64,000 nucleotides of DNA from Petrolisthes cinctipes (Eukaryota; Arthropoda; Malacostraca; Decapoda; Porcellanidae). Every line of letters starts with the position of its first letter. The stretch's first letter is position 1. Positions 61,731-64,000 of this stretch are shown here, piece after piece. The notes beneath the pieces were generated by a model, which was given only the letters and a program-made list of their open reading frames with translations, ran no database searches and was not told where the DNA came from. A program made the translations under genes and the position numbers. The DNA lies in NCBI GenBank assembly GCA_033782935.1, contig JAWQEG010000082.1, positions 1,116,001-1,180,000 on the forward strand. The letters are read 5' to 3'.

Positions 61731-64000
61731 ACTGAGTAGGCATGTACAGATCGCTTCTGGGACCCCTAAATATCGAATTTTCGGGTGTTTTGGGACTGAA
61801 TTTGAGATATCGACTTTTTGGCACCTAAAAGATCGATTTTTAGCATGTTTTTAGCCTATATTTTGAAAATATTCTAGCACTGTGTAGGCATGTACAGATT
61901 GCTTCTGGGACCCCAAAATATTGAATTTTCGGGTGTTTTGAGCCTGAATTTGAGATATAAACGGGTACAGAAGATACATGCACATATTGACTTTGGGCAT
62001 CTAAAATATCGATTTTTAGCATGTTTTTGGCCTGTATTTTGAAAATACTCTAACACTGAGTAGGCATGTACAGATCGCTACTGGGACCCCAAAATATCGA
62101 ATTTTCGGGTGTTTAGGGCCAGAATTTGAGATATAAACGGGTACAGAAGATGCATGCACATATCGACTTTTGTGCACCTAAAAGATCGATTTTCAGTATG
62201 TTTTGAGCATGTATTTTGAAAATACTCTAACACGGAGTAGGCATGTACAGATCGCTTCTGGGACCCCTAAATATCGAATTTTCGGGTGTTTTGGGACTGA
62301 ATTTGAGATATTGACTTTTTGGCACCTAAAAGATCGATTTTTAGCATGTTTTTAGCCTATATTTTGAAAATATTCTAGCACTGAGTAGGCATGTACAGAT
62401 TGCTTCTGGGACCCCAAAATATTGAATTTTCGGGTGTTTTGAGCCTGAATTTGAGATATAAACGGGTACAGAAGATACATGCACATATTGACTTTGGGCA
62501 CCAAAAATATCGATTTTCAGCATGTTTTGGGCCTGTATTTTGAAAATACTCTAACACTGAGTAGGCATGTACAGATTGCTTCTGGGACCCCAATATATTG
62601 AATTTTCGGGTGTTTTGAGCCTGAATTTGAGATATAAACGGGTACTGAAGATGCATGCACATATCGACTTTTGTGCACCTAAAAGATCGATTTTCAGTAT
62701 GTTTTGAGCATGTATTTTGAAAATACTCTAACACGGAGTAGGCATGTACAGATCGCTTCTGGGACCCCTAAATATCGAATTTTCGGGTGTTTTGGGACTG
62801 AATTTGAGATATCGACTTTTTGGCACCTAAAAGATCGATTTTTAGCATGTTTTTAGCCTATATTTTGAAAATATTCTAGCACTGTACAGATTGCTTCTGG
62901 GACCCCAAAATATTGAATTTTCGGGTGTTTTGAGCCTGAATTTGAGATATAAACGGGTACAGAAGATACATGCACATATTGACTTTGGGCACCAAAAATA
63001 TCGATTTTCAGCATGTTTTGGGCCTGAATTTTGAAAATACTCTAACACGGAGTAGGCATGTACAGATCGCTTCTGGGACCCCAAAATATCGAATTTTCGG
63101 GTGTTTAGGGCCAGAATTTGAGATATAAACGGGTACAGAAGATGCATGCAAATATCGACTTTTGGGCACCTAAAAGATCGATTTTCAGTATGTTTTTGGC
63201 CTGTATTTTGAAAATACTCTAACACGGAGTAGGCATGTACAGATACCTTCTGGGACCTCTAAATATCGAATTTTCGGGTGTTTTGGGACTGAATTTGAGA
63301 TATCGATTTTTTGGCACCTAAAATGTCGATTTTTAGCATGTTTTTAGCCTATATTTTGAAAATATTCTAGCACTGTGTAGGCATGTACAGATTGCTTCGG
63401 GGACCCCAAAATATTGAATTTTCGGGTGTTTTGAGCCTGAATTTGAGATATAAACGGGTACAGAAGATACATGCACATATTGACTTTGGGCATCTAAAAT
63501 ATCGATTTTCAGCATGTTTTGGGCCTGTATTTTGAAAATACTCTAACACTGAGTAGGCATGTACAGATTGCTTCTGGGACCCCAATATATTGAATTTTCG
63601 GGTGTTTTGAGCCTGAATTTGAGATATAAACGGGTACTGAAGATGCATGCACATATCGACTTTTGTGCACCTAAAAGATCGATTTTCTGTATGTTTTGAG
63701 CATGTATTTTGAAAATACTCTAACACGGAGTAGGCATGTACAGATCGCTTCTGGGACCCCTAAATATCGAATTTTCGGGTGTTTTGGGACTGAATTTGAG
63801 ATATCGACTTTTTGGCACCTAAAAGATCGATTTTTAGCATGTTTTTAGCCTATATTTTGAAAATATTCTAGCACTGTACAGATTGCTTCTGGGACCCCAA
63901 AATATTGAATTTTCGGGTGTTTTGAGCCTGAATTTGAGATATAAACGTGTACAGAAGATACATGCACATATTGACTTTGGGCACCAAAAATATCGATTTT
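61731..64000 (-). repeat. Right-end trimers, cut by window edge
   Basis: Ordinary A/B/C units with 10-bp-deleted B monomers near 62881 and 63872. The variant ccaatatattgaatt occurs near 62589 and 63581, 992 bp apart (501+491), so two trimers here are sister copies. Window base 64000 lies in the first part of a B2 monomer. Confidence 0.85.

Larger units (their letters stand above)
14037..64000 (-). repeat. Satellite array, reverse-oriented block
   Basis: The same A/B/C satellite continues to the window end entirely on the opposite strand. B monomers, read on the minus strand, start at 14365, 14866, 15357, 15858, 16182, 17008, 17509 and so on. Spacing is again dominated by 501, 324, 491 and 826 bp. 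No orientation switch other than that at 14036/14037 was seen. The last base lies inside a B2 monomer, so the array continues to the right. The block carries several superposed segmental duplications that are listed separately. No transposon, gene or unique sequence interrupts its 50 kb. Confidence 0.97.

Noticed and set aside
1..64000. Transposable element insertion (LTR, LINE, DNA transposon)
   Set aside because: Monomer phase is kept or shifts by monomer sums across the whole window; no unique insert, target-site duplication or element-coding frame was seen.
1..64000. rDNA, tRNA genes or telomere repeats
   Set aside because: No rRNA-like segment, no tRNA cloverleaf with the conserved TTCRA arm in context, and no short telomeric hexamer/heptamer run was seen.

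Overview
The whole 64 kb window is one uninterrupted, AT-rich (about 36% G+C in a counted monomer) tandem satellite array. I find no gene, RNA gene, transposon, CRISPR array or unique spacer that the sequence supports. Three monomer types recur in the order A (177 bp), B (176 bp), C (148 bp), giving a 501-bp higher-order repeat (HOR). C is an A-like monomer lacking a 29-bp internal block. A, B and C each come in two subtypes, so many parts alternate as a 1,002-bp hexamer (C1-A1-B1-C2-A2-B2). This architecture (monomers of about 150-180 bp, layered HORs, high local homogeneity, no insertions) is typical of centromeric or pericentromeric satellite in a eukaryote. I do not recognise the family and cannot name the species. 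A plant or animal nuclear genome assembled from long reads is the best reading.

Layout. Positions 1-14036 carry the array in forward orientation. At 14036/14037 orientation flips abruptly inside a C monomer, and 14037-64000 is all reverse. Within each block most of the length consists of 501-bp trimers. These are interrupted by length variants that are nearly all sums of whole monomers: 324 bp (C+B), 325 bp (C + A/B hybrid), 678 bp (A-A-B-C), 825/826 bp (501+324/325) and 491 bp (trimer with a 10-bp deletion in B).

Several larger duplications are superposed: 1,002 bp (10951-12954), about 4,275 bp (15.4-23.6 kb), a four-copy 825-bp array (28710-32009) inside a 6,620/4,145-bp duplication (28.2-39.0 kb), a 2,182-bp duplication with a 1,180-bp third copy (41.3-46.8 kb), and a 7.1-8.3 kb offset duplication (49.3-61.7 kb). 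The 491-bp variant is concentrated in the last 17 kb. Block boundaries given for large duplications are approximate, because they were read by eye from shared rare variants.

The many open frames of 60-178 codons repeat with the satellite because 501 is divisible by three. They are not genes. The most interesting features are the orientation switch, nested amplification by unequal exchange in register, a conserved 15-bp dyad with a compensating base pair between monomer types, and a motif partly resembling a CENP-B box that is present in A and B but precisely removed from C.
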